A DNA stretch of 64,000 nt. Origin: Enterococcus canis NBRC 100695 (GTDB lineage Bacteria; Bacillota; Bacilli; Lactobacillales; Enterococcaceae). How positions within the stretch are numbered: the first letter of the stretch is position 1; every line of letters starts with the position of its first letter. This document shows, one piece after another, positions 8,098 through 16,651 of this stretch. The notes under the pieces were generated by a model that had not been told where the DNA came from, searched no databases, and worked only from the letters and a program-made list of their open reading frames with translations. Made by a program: the position numbers and the translations under genes. The stretch lies in NCBI RefSeq assembly GCF_001544375.1, contig NZ_BCQJ01000007.1, forward strand, positions 1 to 64,000. The letters run 5' to 3'.

Positions 8098-8946
8098 ATG
8101 AGATGGGATTTTGGTAAAGTATATAAAACAATTCGAACCGGTAAAGGCCTGTCTCAAAAGGACGTCTGTCACAATCAAATAAATAGGACAACATTGTCAC
8201 GTATTGAAAATGACAATCAAAATACAAGTTTTGAATCAATGCAGTATCTTCTTGATCAGGTAAATGTTTCTTGGGATGAATTTCAATATATTTGTAATGA
8301 ATTTCAACATAGCAGCAGAAACGACATTATCAATGAGTATTACACTATTGTTTCTACTGCTGAAATCAAGAAAGTCAGGAATTTACAAGTTCGTTGCGAA
8401 AAATTTCTAAAGACAGTAGAAGATAATAAAATTAGAGAAATTCATTTTGTACTGTCTGCACTCTCAAAACTAGAAACTGATTGTCCTAATCAAATCGACG
8501 CTACAACAAAGGAATTGGTATCATTGGTTTGGAATCGATTATCTAAAATAGACATCTGGACCTATGATGATATTCGATTGATAAACGCAATCTTATATCA
8601 TTTAGAATTCCCCACGATCCTGGAGCTAGTACCCAAATTGAGACAAGCTTTACAAAAATATGAGTTTTATACAAATATTGATGTATTGCACACTACTTTA
8701 CTTATCAATCTTGCTTATATTTATATGCAGAATCATTACTTCTTGGAAAGTCAGGAAATTCTTACAGAAGCCTTGAACTTATCAAAAAAATTAAATAGAG
8801 TAGATTTCATTGGAATTTCGACAGTTCGTTTAGGTATATGTTCGAATGATAAGCAGCAAGTTGAAAATGGCATGCTATTGTTAAATTTAGTTGGGCATGA
8901 CAATCTAGTGCTCGAATTGGAAAAAGAAATTGTTAGCTTTGCTTAA
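8098..8946 (+). CDS. Rgg/MutR-family transcriptional regulator
   Basis: 282 aa. The N-terminal ~65 residues are an XRE-type helix-turn-helix (RTGKGLSQKDVC, then NRTTLSRIEND). The remainder is an alpha-helical repeat region typical of Rgg/GadR/MutR regulators, which often bind a small hydrophobic peptide and activate neighbouring genes. ATG 8098 has GGGAGG six to seven bases upstream; the same frame is open to 8035 but lacks a binding site. It is divergent from the secreted-peptide operon, its probable target. No obvious short hydrophobic pheromone gene was found next to it. Confidence 0.8.
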   Translation: MRWDFGKVYKTIRTGKGLSQKDVCHNQINRTTLSRIENDNQNTSFESMQYLLDQVNVSWDEFQYICNEFQHSSRNDIINEYYTIVSTAEIKKVRNLQVRCEKFLKTVEDNKIREIHFVLSALSKLETDCPNQIDATTKELVSLVWNRLSKIDIWTYDDIRLINAILYHLEFPTILELVPKLRQALQKYEFYTNIDVLHTTLLINLAYIYMQNHYFLESQEILTEALNLSKKLNRVDFIGISTVRLGICSNDKQQVENGMLLLNLVGHDNLVLELEKEIVSFA

Positions 8947-9316
8947 CTATCAGAAATTATCTACTAACAAAAAAATTGAGAATCATTCTATATCCTGATA
9001 CTAAAATACTCATGGAGCTTTTCGAAAACCCTAATTTTTCAAGAATTATCAAATACTCAAACAAAAGACGTTTGAACGAACCAGCATAACAAAGCTGAAA
9101 TCGTTCAAACGTCTCTTTTATATTTTTCAAAAGATTGCCCTATCAAATTGTATCAATGTTGAAGATCAGCTAGATAGCTATCTAAGTTTTTGATGAAAAA
9201 TGAATAAATCAGTATCAAAAAGCAAATTTAGATTGTTTTTATTAACGAAGGAAGAAAAGAAAGGTAGCTACCAACATTCTATGAAAACCTTCAACATATA
9301 ACTAAGGAGGGCTATT
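8947..9316. other. Gene-free AT-rich stretch with one terminator
   Basis: Apart from the strong hairpin at 9066-9114 and the ribosome binding site of the next gene, no coding frame or known RNA is seen. It marks the boundary between the very AT-rich cargo and the more balanced replication/integration module. Confidence 0.6.
9066..9121 (+). terminator. Strong terminator after the Rgg-like gene
   Basis: Perfect 14-bp arms, AGACGTTTGAACGA at 9066-9079 and its complement at 9101-9114, with a 21-base loop, followed by CTTTTATATTTTT on the plus strand. A's before the left arm could let it act on the other strand as well. Confidence 0.75.
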
Positions 9317-9667
9317 ATGCCAATTAAAATCAACGATCTTACCTTACCAAAAGAAAAACTCGAAAAAGAATACCAAGTCGTCAATGTTACTCGCTGGCAA
9401 AAAGACGGAGAACTTTTAGGTTGGAGTTATGAATGTATCCTACCAAAACTCCGATACGAAAAAATCAGTGTCAAAGTCAAATCTGAAACTCCTGTGATTA
9501 CTCCAGAAGAACTTACCCAACAAGGTTTAGCCATGGTTACATTTGCCAATTTAGTGATTGCACCTTGGGGTCGCTCTAACGGTCAATTTGTCAGCTATGG
9601 TTTATCAGCCACGGCAGATGCGGCAACTTTGATTCCGAAAAAACAAGGCCCCACTACGCAAAACTAA
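9317..9667 (+). CDS. Conserved-looking hypothetical protein of the mobile element module
   Basis: 116 aa with a good ribosome binding site (AAGGAGGGC) before ATG. It is soluble and mixed alpha/beta in character (QVVNVTRWQKDGELLG, YEKISVKVKSETPVITPEE, APWGRSNGQFVSYG), with no TM segment or catalytic motif that I can name. It precedes a large dyad and the rep gene on the same strand. Small proteins in this position of rolling-circle or conjugative elements often serve mobilisation or replication control, but no function is assigned. Confidence 0.6.
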   Translation: MPIKINDLTLPKEKLEKEYQVVNVTRWQKDGELLGWSYECILPKLRYEKISVKVKSETPVITPEELTQQGLAMVTFANLVIAPWGRSNGQFVSYGLSATADAATLIPKKQGPTTQN

Positions 9668-9670
9668 TTT

Positions 9671-9761
9671 TCCTATGGGTTTGTTGGGTGGTTAGGACGA
9701 AACGGCGAGGCAGCGCCATAGAGCCGCTTCTGTCCGTTAAGACCGCCCAATAAACACATAG
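9671..9761. repeat. 91-bp cruciform-like dyad, candidate replication/transfer origin
   Basis: Outer arms 9671-9691 and 9741-9761 pair at 20 of 21 positions if G-T wobbles are allowed (CCTATG...GGTGGT against ACCGCC...CATAGG). Nested inside are GGAC/GTCC (9694-9697, 9731-9734), CGGC/GCCG (9702-9705, 9722-9725) and GGC/GCC. It lies 111 bp before the start of the HUH Rep gene. Such structured DNA is typical of double-strand origins or oriT sites nicked by HUH proteins. No T-run follows that would make it an ordinary terminator. Confidence 0.55.
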
Positions 9762-9871
9762 GCTGGAAGGACTGCTTTGCAGGACTTCCCCTTAACTTGA
9801 TTTATAGAACAACATCTAGAGAAAATAAACGGCTCATTGACAATTGAATAAACAACAAGGAGTGATGATTT

Positions 9872-10717
9872 TTGAAGGCTTATAATCAGAAAATCATTGA
9901 AACTCCCACGTACCTTGAAATTTATGATTATGAAGCAATCATTACTCCGAAACAAAAAGCAGACGAAAATAAAACCAATCCAAAACGAAAGAAAGAATTA
10001 GCTTGGCTTTATGAAGAAGAAAACACCATCACTGACAAGAGAAAAAACTATGATGAATTATCTGCTCAAGGACAATACGACAGCTTAAAACGAAAACAAA
10101 AACACTATCAAAATATGCGATTTGAAATTGCTCGACTCGTGGATATGAACTTTGACAATCAGACAAAATTTTTAACCCTCACTTTCAGAGAAAACATTCA
10201 AGACATTGCCTATGCGAATAATGAATTTAATAAATTTATCAAACGACTAAACTACGAACTCTATCACACAAAAAAATCTAAGCTAAAATACCTTGCCACG
10301 TGGGAAAAACAAGAACGAGGCGCCATCCATTACCACATCATCCTGTTTGACTTTCCTTTTATCTCTATCAATCGCCTTACTACCATCTGGGGACATGGAT
10401 TTGTCAAAATCAACAAGATTGATGTGGATAGTATCGAAAATCGCGGGCGCTATATCAGTAAATATTTCGATAAAGACTTGGATTTGAAAGAGCATAAGAA
10501 AAAAGCGTTCTTCAAGTCGCGCAATCTCAAAGTACCCAGCGTCACAAAGCAACTCGTGGATCAACCTTTTGATACCACCAATCAAGACGTACTTTATACC
10601 AATGAGTATCTTGTAAGACGTCCGATATTTTATAGTGCGATAAATGAAGGTGGGAATCCTGAACAAGTGATGGATTTTCAAGAAAGCTCTGTTCGCTATA
10701 CCAAGATAAAAAAATAA
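9872..10717 (+). CDS. HUH-type rolling-circle replication initiator (Rep)
   Basis: 281 aa from TTG 9872 with AAGGAG upstream. The N-terminal ~85 residues are charged. The core shows FLTLTFREN (motif I), GAIHYHIILFD (motif II, the His-hydrophobic-His metal site) and GRYISKYFDKD (motif III with the nicking Tyr and following Lys). This is the fold of Rep/relaxase nucleases that cut one DNA strand and attach to its 5' end. Followed by xis and int on the same strand, it suggests an element that excises and replicates by rolling circle, or mobilises as a single strand. The dyad just upstream is its candidate target. Confidence 0.8.
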   Translation: MKAYNQKIIETPTYLEIYDYEAIITPKQKADENKTNPKRKKELAWLYEEENTITDKRKNYDELSAQGQYDSLKRKQKHYQNMRFEIARLVDMNFDNQTKFLTLTFRENIQDIAYANNEFNKFIKRLNYELYHTKKSKLKYLATWEKQERGAIHYHIILFDFPFISINRLTTIWGHGFVKINKIDVDSIENRGRYISKYFDKDLDLKEHKKKAFFKSRNLKVPSVTKQLVDQPFDTTNQDVLYTNEYLVRRPIFYSAINEGGNPEQVMDFQESSVRYTKIKK

Positions 10718-10756
10718 TTCATTATTCCCTACGCAAAATTCAAAGGAAGTGAGAAT

Positions 10757-11032
10757 ATGACCGAAATGAAAATTTTACTCAGCGATGATCAGATGGGCAT
10801 CATTTCTACTCAACTATCTGATTTAATCACAACTGAAATCGAAAAAATTAAGACACAGGAAAACCTGCAACACCGCTATATGAATAAGAAGCAGACTTGT
10901 AACTATTTACAAGTTTCCAATAATACGTTAGATGGCTGGATTAAAGATGGCTTGCCCTTCATTCAAATCCACGGTTCAAATAGATTTGACCGTATCGCCA
11001 TTGATCAATGGCTAGCAAGCCTAGCAAAATAA
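10757..11032 (+). CDS. xis: Excisionase-type helix-turn-helix protein
   Basis: 91 aa. After a ~40-residue N-terminal helix, residues ~42-91 form a MerR/excisionase-like winged helix (YMNKKQTCNYLQVSNNTLDG, then GLPFIQIHGSNRFDRIAIDQWL). Proteins of this kind bend DNA and direct the integrase toward excision. AAAGGAAGTG lies before the ATG. The gene sits 65 bp upstream of the integrase and 39 bp after rep, in the usual order of Firmicutes integrative elements. Confidence 0.75.
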   Translation: MTEMKILLSDDQMGIISTQLSDLITTEIEKIKTQENLQHRYMNKKQTCNYLQVSNNTLDGWIKDGLPFIQIHGSNRFDRIAIDQWLASLAK

Positions 11033-11097
11033 TTCCGACATCGTTATACTCCATATATAGTATTTGATTTCGGCTCGCAAATTCGGAGGGAAATACT

Positions 11098-12393
11098 ATG
11101 GCAATTAGCAAAACAGAAAATGAGACTTACCGTTTACGGCTTTACTATCCACAAGATATCCAAGAGATGATAGGTGTAAACAAACTTTATTCCAAAACTT
11201 TCAAAACTAGAAAGGAGGCAAAAGAAGCAGAAATTGATTTTTATGCCAAAATTAAAGAGCTACGGGAAAACAAAGAAAAGAATGCTTTTGAACTAGGTGG
11301 CGAAGCACTGTTCAAAGATTTCTATGAAGATATCTGGATTGATGCTTATACAGCTGGCTTAACTTCTCGAAACACAAAGTCTCCTACTCCTGTCACAATC
11401 GCGAATACAAAAGATATTTTTCGACTTCATATCTTACCAATGTTTGGAAAATACACATTGAACTATCTGAATCAAAACAAAGCCTTTGTTCTAAAAATTA
11501 TGACTCAAAAGGCTGCCGAATACGCAAACTTCAAAATACTACGTAGCTACGTTAATTCTATTTTTGATTGGGCAGAAGAGCTTGAATACATCGAACGGAA
11601 TAAACTAGAAAAATCGCTCAAACGGATCAACGCTACTAAGAAAAACCAACTGCAAGAAGCTAAAAAAGAAGAAGACTTGTACCTTTCCTTTGAACAACTT
11701 CAAGAATGGCTAACTGCCGTCCAAAGTGATTATGAAAGTGGGCAATTGACTTTACAGGACTATGTATTATTTCTGACTACCTTCTTTTTATCTGATCGAA
11801 AATCAGAAACTTACGCTATCAAATGGAAGAACGTGAATTTCACTACTTCCCAGATTACGATTGGTAAAGCCTTGGATAAATTTGGCAATGAAAAAAGCAC
11901 AAAAGGGAATAAAACGACAATTTTTCATATTCCAAATGAACTAAAGCAATTACTTCAACAGTGGAAAGTCCAGCAAAAAGCAGAACTAGCTCAGTTTGAA
12001 ATCGAACAAACTGAAGAACAGCTTCTCTTTACCTTCTTTGATGATAAAGGGAATATCAATCAACGGCTTCATACAGATTATTTAAATTACCGTATGAAAT
12101 CCATTGAGCGACGACATAAACACCTTACCCATGCGACCCCACATAAGTTACGACATACTGGGGCAACTTTAGCCAAACAAGCTGGTGTCGCTCTGGAACA
12201 AATTTCTGAAGCCTTGACTCACAGCGATACCAATATCACAAGAACTTATGTAAATACACCAAACGTCATTCAAATGCCCATTGGTGAAATTGCCTATCGT
12301 AAATTGTCTCAAAAAGAGTCAGACCGGAATGGTGTCAACAATGGTGTCAACTCAAAAAAAGACGCTTCGCAAAATGAATTGCGAAACGCCTGA
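11098..12393 (+). CDS. int: Tyrosine recombinase (integrase)
   Basis: 431 aa. It has an N-terminal arm-type binding region, a core-binding SAM-like domain (around residues 75-180, with TPVTIANTKDIFRLHILPMF) and a C-terminal catalytic domain. Catalytic residues visible are Arg in SDRKSETYAI, HKLRH, the second His in LTHSDTN and the nucleophile in RTYVNT. GGAGGGAAATACT lies before the ATG. The gene ends 22 bp from the stop of rpsI, pointing towards it, so the attachment site is very probably the 3' end of rpsI. The last codons also carry the rpsI terminator (see separate entry). Confidence 0.92.
   Translation: MAISKTENETYRLRLYYPQDIQEMIGVNKLYSKTFKTRKEAKEAEIDFYAKIKELRENKEKNAFELGGEALFKDFYEDIWIDAYTAGLTSRNTKSPTPVTIANTKDIFRLHILPMFGKYTLNYLNQNKAFVLKIMTQKAAEYANFKILRSYVNSIFDWAEELEYIERNKLEKSLKRINATKKNQLQEAKKEEDLYLSFEQLQEWLTAVQSDYESGQLTLQDYVLFLTTFFLSDRKSETYAIKWKNVNFTTSQITIGKALDKFGNEKSTKGNKTTIFHIPNELKQLLQQWKVQQKAELAQFEIEQTEEQLLFTFFDDKGNINQRLHTDYLNYRMKSIERRHKHLTHATPHKLRHTGATLAKQAGVALEQISEALTHSDTNITRTYVNTPNVIQMPIGEIAYRKLSQKESDRNGVNNGVNSKKDASQNELRNA
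12354..12389 (-). terminator. rpsI terminator inside the 3' end of int
   Basis: On the minus strand GGCGTTTCGCAA-TTCATT-TTGCGAAGCGTC is followed by seven T's (12360-12354). It is a near-perfect terminator for rplM-rpsI, yet it lies wholly within the last codons of the integrase gene. The element therefore supplies the terminator for its host operon. Confidence 0.85.
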
Positions 12394-12440
12394 AAGTACT
12401 GATATGAAGCTGTTTTTAACGTTTTGAAAATTGAGATGCT
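12394..12440. other. Probable attachment-site junction at the rpsI 3' end
   Basis: The integrase stop is followed within 22 bp by the rpsI stop codon, and rpsI itself is intact, as expected when integration regenerates the gene end. The second copy of the core repeat was not found in the first 9 kb, so the far end is presumably outside the window. The exact core cannot be drawn. Confidence 0.5.
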
Positions 12441-12808
12441 TTACGAGCTTTTTTAAGACCTGGTTTTTTACGTTCCACCATACGAGCGTCACGTGTAAGT
12501 AGGCCAGCGCGTTTTAATGCTAGACGGAAATCAGGATCTACTTCTAACAATGCACGAGCGATACCATGACGGATCGCGCCTGATTGTCCAGCGTAGCCTC
12601 CGCCGTTTACGTTTACGAAAACATCGTAAGCGCCTTTTGTTTCAGTTACGCCGAAAGGTTGGTTGATTACTTCACGCAAGTCAGCGTGTGGGATGTATTC
12701 TTCAACGTCTTTTTTGTTTACAGTAATTTTACCAGTACCTGGTACTAAGCGTACACGAGCTACTGCATTTTTACGACGGCCAGTGCCGATATATTGTACT
12801 TGTGCCAA
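12416..12808 (-). CDS. rpsI: 30S ribosomal protein S9
   Basis: 130 aa, full length. Typical features are the start [20 protein letters not shown], the central [19 protein letters not shown] and the basic C-terminus [12 protein letters not shown], whose end reaches toward P-site tRNA. It is 15 bp behind rplM, as is common. The 3' end is the presumed target of the neighbouring integrase and appears undamaged. Confidence 0.97.
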   Translation of the reverse strand: MAQVQYIGTGRRKNAVARVRLVPGTGKITVNKKDVEEYIPHADLREVINQPFGVTETKGAYDVFVNVNGGGYAGQSGAIRHGIARALLEVDPDFRLALKRAGLLTRDARMVERKKPGLKKARKASQFSKR

Positions 12809-12823
12809 TGAAATTCCCTCCTA

Positions 12824-13273
12824 TTAGATTAAGTTTGTGATGTCTAAAACTTCTGGTTGTTGTGCTGCGTGTGGATGTTCTGCTCCACCGTAGACGTTCA
12901 ACTTAGTAAATTGTTTGCGGCCTAAAGTTGTTTTAGGAAGCATGCCTTTTACAGAAGTTTCGATCAAGCGACGAGAATTTTTAGCACGCAATTCACCTGC
13001 TGAAACTTGTTTCAATCCACCAGGGAAGTTTGAGTGACGGTAGTAAATTTTATCAGATGCTTTGTTACCTGTTAATTTCACTTTATCAGCGTTGATTACG
13101 ATCACAAAATCACCAGTATCCACATGTGGTGTGAATGTTGGTTTATTTTTTCCACGTAGGACAGAAGCTACTACTGTTGAAAGACGTCCTAGTGGGACAT
13201 CAGTAGCGTCTACTACATACCATTTACGTTCTACTTCGCCTGATTTGGCCATATATGTTGTACGCACGTTCAT
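12824..13273 (-). CDS. rplM: 50S ribosomal protein L13
   Basis: 149 aa from ATG 13273; the frame is open further upstream but that part is the leader. GGAGG is only two bases before this ATG, unusually close. The protein matches L13 ([64 protein letters not shown]). L13 is an early assembly protein of the large subunit. It is transcribed with rpsI from a strong promoter through a structured leader. Confidence 0.96.
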   Translation of the reverse strand: MNVRTTYMAKSGEVERKWYVVDATDVPLGRLSTVVASVLRGKNKPTFTPHVDTGDFVIVINADKVKLTGNKASDKIYYRHSNFPGGLKQVSAGELRAKNSRRLIETSVKGMLPKTTLGRKQFTKLNVYGGAEHPHAAQQPEVLDITNLI

Positions 13274-13289
13274 TTCCTCCAATTTTCGT

Positions 13290-13347
13290 TTCGATGTTTG
13301 ACTGACACTTGAGTTTCCGGGGCTCTTGTGGGGCAAACAATACCATC
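13290..13347 (-). promoter_or_regulatory. L13 leader (autoregulatory RNA of rplM-rpsI)
   Basis: The transcript leader contains GTTTG...CAAAC enclosing CACAAGAG...CTCAAGTG (two 3-bp helices around a symmetric AA/AA loop) with a GC-rich apical part. This is the layout of the Firmicutes L13 leader, to which L13 is thought to bind to limit its own synthesis. Confidence 0.75.
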
Positions 13348-13351
13348 TAAC

Positions 13352-13380
13352 ATAATACCGCCTGAAAACTGTAAAGTCAA
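13352..13380 (-). promoter_or_regulatory. Sigma-A promoter of rplM-rpsI
   Basis: Minus strand TTGACT (13380-13375), 17-bp spacer, TATTAT (13357-13352), directly in front of the L13 leader. Confidence 0.85.
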
Positions 13381-13418
13381 TGTTTTTATTCATTTTCTGA
13401 AAGTTTTTCTAGGTGGTT

Positions 13419-13811
13419 TTAGGCTTTTGGCAGGTATAAATCACTTTGCCATTGCTGGTCTAACCAGCGGTGCTCACAGATTTCTGTGGGCGGCGCATCT
13501 AATTGCTGGAGGGTAGTGATGACTTGCTGCTGCAGGGCTTCTTCTGTTGCCGCTTGAAAAAGGCGTTGGTGGTAATCACCTGCGGGCAAAACTTTGGCGA
13601 TGTCACTGGGGGTTTCTGTGCCAACAAACAGACTGTAATGTTCCTTAACGTTAGCTGTAAATGCTCCGCGCCAAAGCCAATAATCGGCTGAAAGTGCCAA
13701 TTCACTTTTGATTTCTTGGATATCAGTATATTCATGCAAAGCGCTCACTAGACGCCATTCGCCGTAAAAAGTTTGCTGGTGGCGGTGAACCAGCCATTCA
13801 GTTTGTGTCAT
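13419..13811 (-). CDS. Hypothetical protein, 130 aa
   Basis: The start ATG 13811 has AGAGGTGAT upstream; a longer frame lacks such a site. It is a soluble protein rich in Trp, Gln and Leu (EWLVHRHQQTFYGEWRLVSA, SADYWLWRGAF, ICEHRWLDQQWQSDLYLPKA) with no signal peptide, TM segment or nameable motif. It is divergent from argG and 38 bp upstream of the rplM promoter -35, so it is probably transcribed alone. No function is assigned. Confidence 0.65.
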   Translation of the reverse strand: MTQTEWLVHRHQQTFYGEWRLVSALHEYTDIQEIKSELALSADYWLWRGAFTANVKEHYSLFVGTETPSDIAKVLPAGDYHQRLFQAATEEALQQQVITTLQQLDAPPTEICEHRWLDQQWQSDLYLPKA

Positions 13812-13871
13812 GGAAATCACCTCTTTTCTATTATAACGGGAATCAGCATTAAAAACAGTCACAGGCAAAAC

Positions 13872-13917
13872 TGTATAAAAATATTTATTTTAGCTATTTT
13901 ATGTATATTTATTTATA
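13872..13917 (+). promoter_or_regulatory. Possible ARG boxes upstream of argG
   Basis: Two AT-rich motifs, TGTATAAAAATATTTATT (from 13872) and TGTATATTTATTTATA (13902-13917), about 30 bp apart, resemble Firmicutes arginine-repressor half-site pairs. They lie 70-110 bp before argG, suiting arginine-dependent repression. The call rests on motif resemblance alone. Confidence 0.45.
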
Positions 13918-13984
13918 AAATAGTTGATTTTTGAATATAAGGATGCTAGTATGGACTCAATCATTCGATTCAGGAGGAATTTAT

Positions 13985-15196
13985 ATGAAAAAAGTCGTAT
14001 TGGCCTATTCAGGCGGTTTAGATACATCGGTGGCTATCAAATGGCTCGTGTCTGCAGGATATGAAGTCATTGCTTGTTGCCTAGATGTCGGCGAGGGCAA
14101 AGATCTGGCTTTCGTAAAAGAAAAGGCGCTAACTGTGGGGGCAAGTGCTTCCTATACGATTGATGCCAAGGAAGAATTTGCCCAAGATTTTGCCTTGATT
14201 GCCTTACAAGGTCATACTTTTTACGAACAGAAATATCCATTGGTTTCCGCCCTTTCGCGGCCCTTGATTGCGAAAAAGCTGGTGGAGTTGGCTCATACAG
14301 TTGGCGCCGATGCGATTGCCCATGGTTGTACTGGTAAAGGAAACGACCAAGTGCGTTTTGAAGTAGCCATCAATGCCTTAGACCCGCATTTGGAAATTTT
14401 AGCACCGGTGCGGGAATGGCAGTGGTCCCGGGAAGAAGAGATTCAATACGCACTGGAACATGCGATTCCGATCCCGGCTGATTTGGATAATCCTTATTCG
14501 GTGGATCAAAATTTATGGGGTCGGGCCAATGAATGTGGCATATTGGAGGATCCCTGGGCAACACCGCCAGAAGGAGCCTATGATTTAACGACACCTATCG
14601 AAAAAACACCTAATACCCCTGATATTATTGAACTAACCTTTGAACAAGGTGTGCCCGTGGCGCTGGATGGCGAAGTTCTACCTTTAGCAGAGTTGATTCT
14701 AACCTTAAATACGCTGGCCGGAAAGCATGGCATTGGGCGGATCGATCATGTGGAAAATCGCCTAGTGGGCATCAAGTCCCGCGAAATTTATGAGTGTCCG
14801 GGAGCGATTACCTTAATGACTGCCCACAAAGAATTAGAAGACTTAACCTTTGTCCGGGAAGTGGCCCATTTTAAGCCTTTGATTGAACAGCAGTTGGCCC
14901 AAGTGATTTACGATGGCTTATGGTTCAACCCGATTACCGATGCGTTGATTGCCTTTTTGAAAACGACGCAAGCAGTAGTCAATGGCGTAGTGCGGGTGAA
15001 GCTCTTTAAAGGGCAAGCGGTTGTGCAAGGGCGGAAGTCTGCCAATAGTCTTTACAATGAGGAACTAGCGACCTATACGTCGGCGGACACGTTTGATCAA
15101 CAAGCCGCAGTTGGTTTTATCAAGTTGTGGGGACTACCAACGAAAGTCAATGCGGAAGTGGCAGCAGCGCTGAAGCAGCCTGCCCACTTACAGTAA
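13985..15196 (+). CDS. argG: Argininosuccinate synthase
   Basis: 403 aa. It joins citrulline and aspartate with ATP to form argininosuccinate, the penultimate step of arginine synthesis in the cytoplasm. The N-terminal [19 protein letters not shown] is the PP-loop that binds [17 protein letters not shown] and [11 protein letters not shown] are further signatures. ATG 13985 follows AGGAGGAATTTAT; an upstream in-frame extension of 18 codons lacks this. It is followed 11 bp later by argH, so the last two steps of the pathway are co-expressed. Higher GC than the mobile element next door. Confidence 0.97.
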   Translation: MKKVVLAYSGGLDTSVAIKWLVSAGYEVIACCLDVGEGKDLAFVKEKALTVGASASYTIDAKEEFAQDFALIALQGHTFYEQKYPLVSALSRPLIAKKLVELAHTVGADAIAHGCTGKGNDQVRFEVAINALDPHLEILAPVREWQWSREEEIQYALEHAIPIPADLDNPYSVDQNLWGRANECGILEDPWATPPEGAYDLTTPIEKTPNTPDIIELTFEQGVPVALDGEVLPLAELILTLNTLAGKHGIGRIDHVENRLVGIKSREIYECPGAITLMTAHKELEDLTFVREVAHFKPLIEQQLAQVIYDGLWFNPITDALIAFLKTTQAVVNGVVRVKLFKGQAVVQGRKSANSLYNEELATYTSADTFDQQAAVGFIKLWGLPTKVNAEVAAALKQPAHLQ

Positions 15197-15207
15197 GGAG
15201 TAAACCT

Positions 15208-16590
15208 ATGGCAAAATTATGGGGTGGTCGTTTTGAGGAAACTAGTGAGGCTTGGGTCGATTCTTTCGGGGCTTCGATCTCCTTTGATCAGCAGTTGGTC
15301 CAAGAAGACATCGCCGGCAGTTTGGCTCATGTCCAAATGCTAGGCGAAACAGGCATCTTAACGACCGCAGAAGCAGCGGAAATCGCAGCGGGCTTACAGG
15401 TGGTGGCAGCAAAACTAGCAGCAGGCACCTTAGCATTTTCTCTGGAGAATGAAGATATCCATTTAAATATCGAAAGTCTATTATTTGCAGAAATCGGGTC
15501 GGTAGCGGGAAAGCTGCATACCGCCCGTAGTCGGAATGACCAGGTGGCCACCGACATGCATTTATATTTGAAACAGACGCTTCAAACGGTCTTAGCCAAG
15601 CTACAGGCCTTACGACAGGTGCTGGTTAATCTGGCGGATGAGCATGTAGAAACGATTATGCCTGGTTATACTCACCTGCAGCATGCCCAGCCTGTTTCTT
15701 TTGCCCATCATTTGCTGGCTTATTATGGCATGTTGACGCGAGATAGTCAGCGCTTTAGCGAAAGTCTTACGCGGGTGGATATTTCCCCTTTAGGCGCCGC
15801 TGCCTTAGCGGGCACGACTTTTCCGATTGATCGTCAGCGCAGTGCTGAGTTGTTAGGCTTTGCCGCCGTTTATCCCAACAGCTTGGATGCCGTCAGTGAC
15901 CGGGACTTTATCGTGGAATTTTTAAGTAATAGTTCGTTGCTGATGATGCACCTTTCGCGTTTTTGTGAGGAATTGATTTTATGGTGTAGTCATGAGTTTC
16001 AGTTTATTGAGCTAAGTGATGCTTATGCTACAGGTAGTTCCATTATGCCGCAAAAGAAAAATCCTGATATGGCGGAGCTGATCCGCGGCAAAAGTGGTCG
16101 AGTCTATGGCAATCTCTTGGGGCTATTAACGGTATTAAAGGGACTACCGCTAGCTTACAACAAGGACTTGCAGGAAGATAAAGAGGGTATGTTTGATACC
16201 GCTAAAACAGTGATTACGAGCCTTGAGGTTATGGCCGGGATGTTAAGCACCATGACCGTCCACCAGGAACAGATGGCGCAAGCAACTGAACAGGACTTTT
16301 CCAACGCCACCGAATTGGCGGACTATTTGGCAGCAAAAGGCATGCCATTTAGAGAAGCGCATGAGGTCGTAGGAAAATTAGTGCTTGCCTGTACCAAACG
16401 TGGTATTTACCTACAGGACGTGCCCTTAGCTGAGTACCAAGCCATCAGTCCCTTGATTGATGAAGACATCTATCCAGCGCTGGCTTCGAAAACAGCCGTG
16501 GCGCGGCGGCATTCATTAGGTGGCACCGGCTTTGATCAGGTCCGCTGGCAACTGGCACTGGCCAAAGAACAATTAGCAACCGCCCAATAA
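15208..16590 (+). CDS. argH: Argininosuccinate lyase
   Basis: 460 aa from ATG 15208 (AAGGAG seven bases upstream). It splits argininosuccinate into arginine and fumarate. It starts KLWGGRFEE and carries [17 protein letters not shown] and the fumarase/aspartase-superfamily signature [12 protein letters not shown], whose Ser lies in the mobile catalytic loop. Length is normal for the family. It is the second gene of argGH and is followed by a strong bidirectional terminator. Confidence 0.97.
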   Translation: MAKLWGGRFEETSEAWVDSFGASISFDQQLVQEDIAGSLAHVQMLGETGILTTAEAAEIAAGLQVVAAKLAAGTLAFSLENEDIHLNIESLLFAEIGSVAGKLHTARSRNDQVATDMHLYLKQTLQTVLAKLQALRQVLVNLADEHVETIMPGYTHLQHAQPVSFAHHLLAYYGMLTRDSQRFSESLTRVDISPLGAAALAGTTFPIDRQRSAELLGFAAVYPNSLDAVSDRDFIVEFLSNSSLLMMHLSRFCEELILWCSHEFQFIELSDAYATGSSIMPQKKNPDMAELIRGKSGRVYGNLLGLLTVLKGLPLAYNKDLQEDKEGMFDTAKTVITSLEVMAGMLSTMTVHQEQMAQATEQDFSNATELADYLAAKGMPFREAHEVVGKLVLACTKRGIYLQDVPLAEYQAISPLIDEDIYPALASKTAVARRHSLGGTGFDQVRWQLALAKEQLATAQ

Positions 16591-16593
16591 CAG

Positions 16594-16651
16594 AAAAACT
16601 GTAACGTATCTCTCGCCAAAATTCGTGGCGTTAGACAACGTTACAGTTTTT
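16594..16651. terminator. Bidirectional terminator between argH and the TMEM175-like gene
   Basis: Arms AAAAACTGTAACGT (16594-16607) and its complement (16638-16651) flank an inner CGCC/GGCG stem. A/T runs at both ends allow use by argH and by the convergent gene, whose stop codon lies in the right arm. Confidence 0.85.

Noticed and set aside
7501-8117. Plus-strand frames opposite the secreted peptide gene
   Set aside because: Antisense to a gene with a signal peptide and good ribosome binding site; composition not protein-like.
1-9300. Left copy of the integrase attachment core (rpsI 3' end sequence)
   Set aside because: Scanned by eye for the last ~25 bases of rpsI and found no convincing repeat; the element probably extends beyond the window.
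9737-9955. Minus-strand 72-codon frame across the rep start
   Set aside because: Overlaps the dyad and the rep gene; no start site support.
13062-13516. Plus-strand frames opposite rplM and its leader
   Set aside because: Mirror frames of a highly biased ribosomal gene and a leader RNA.
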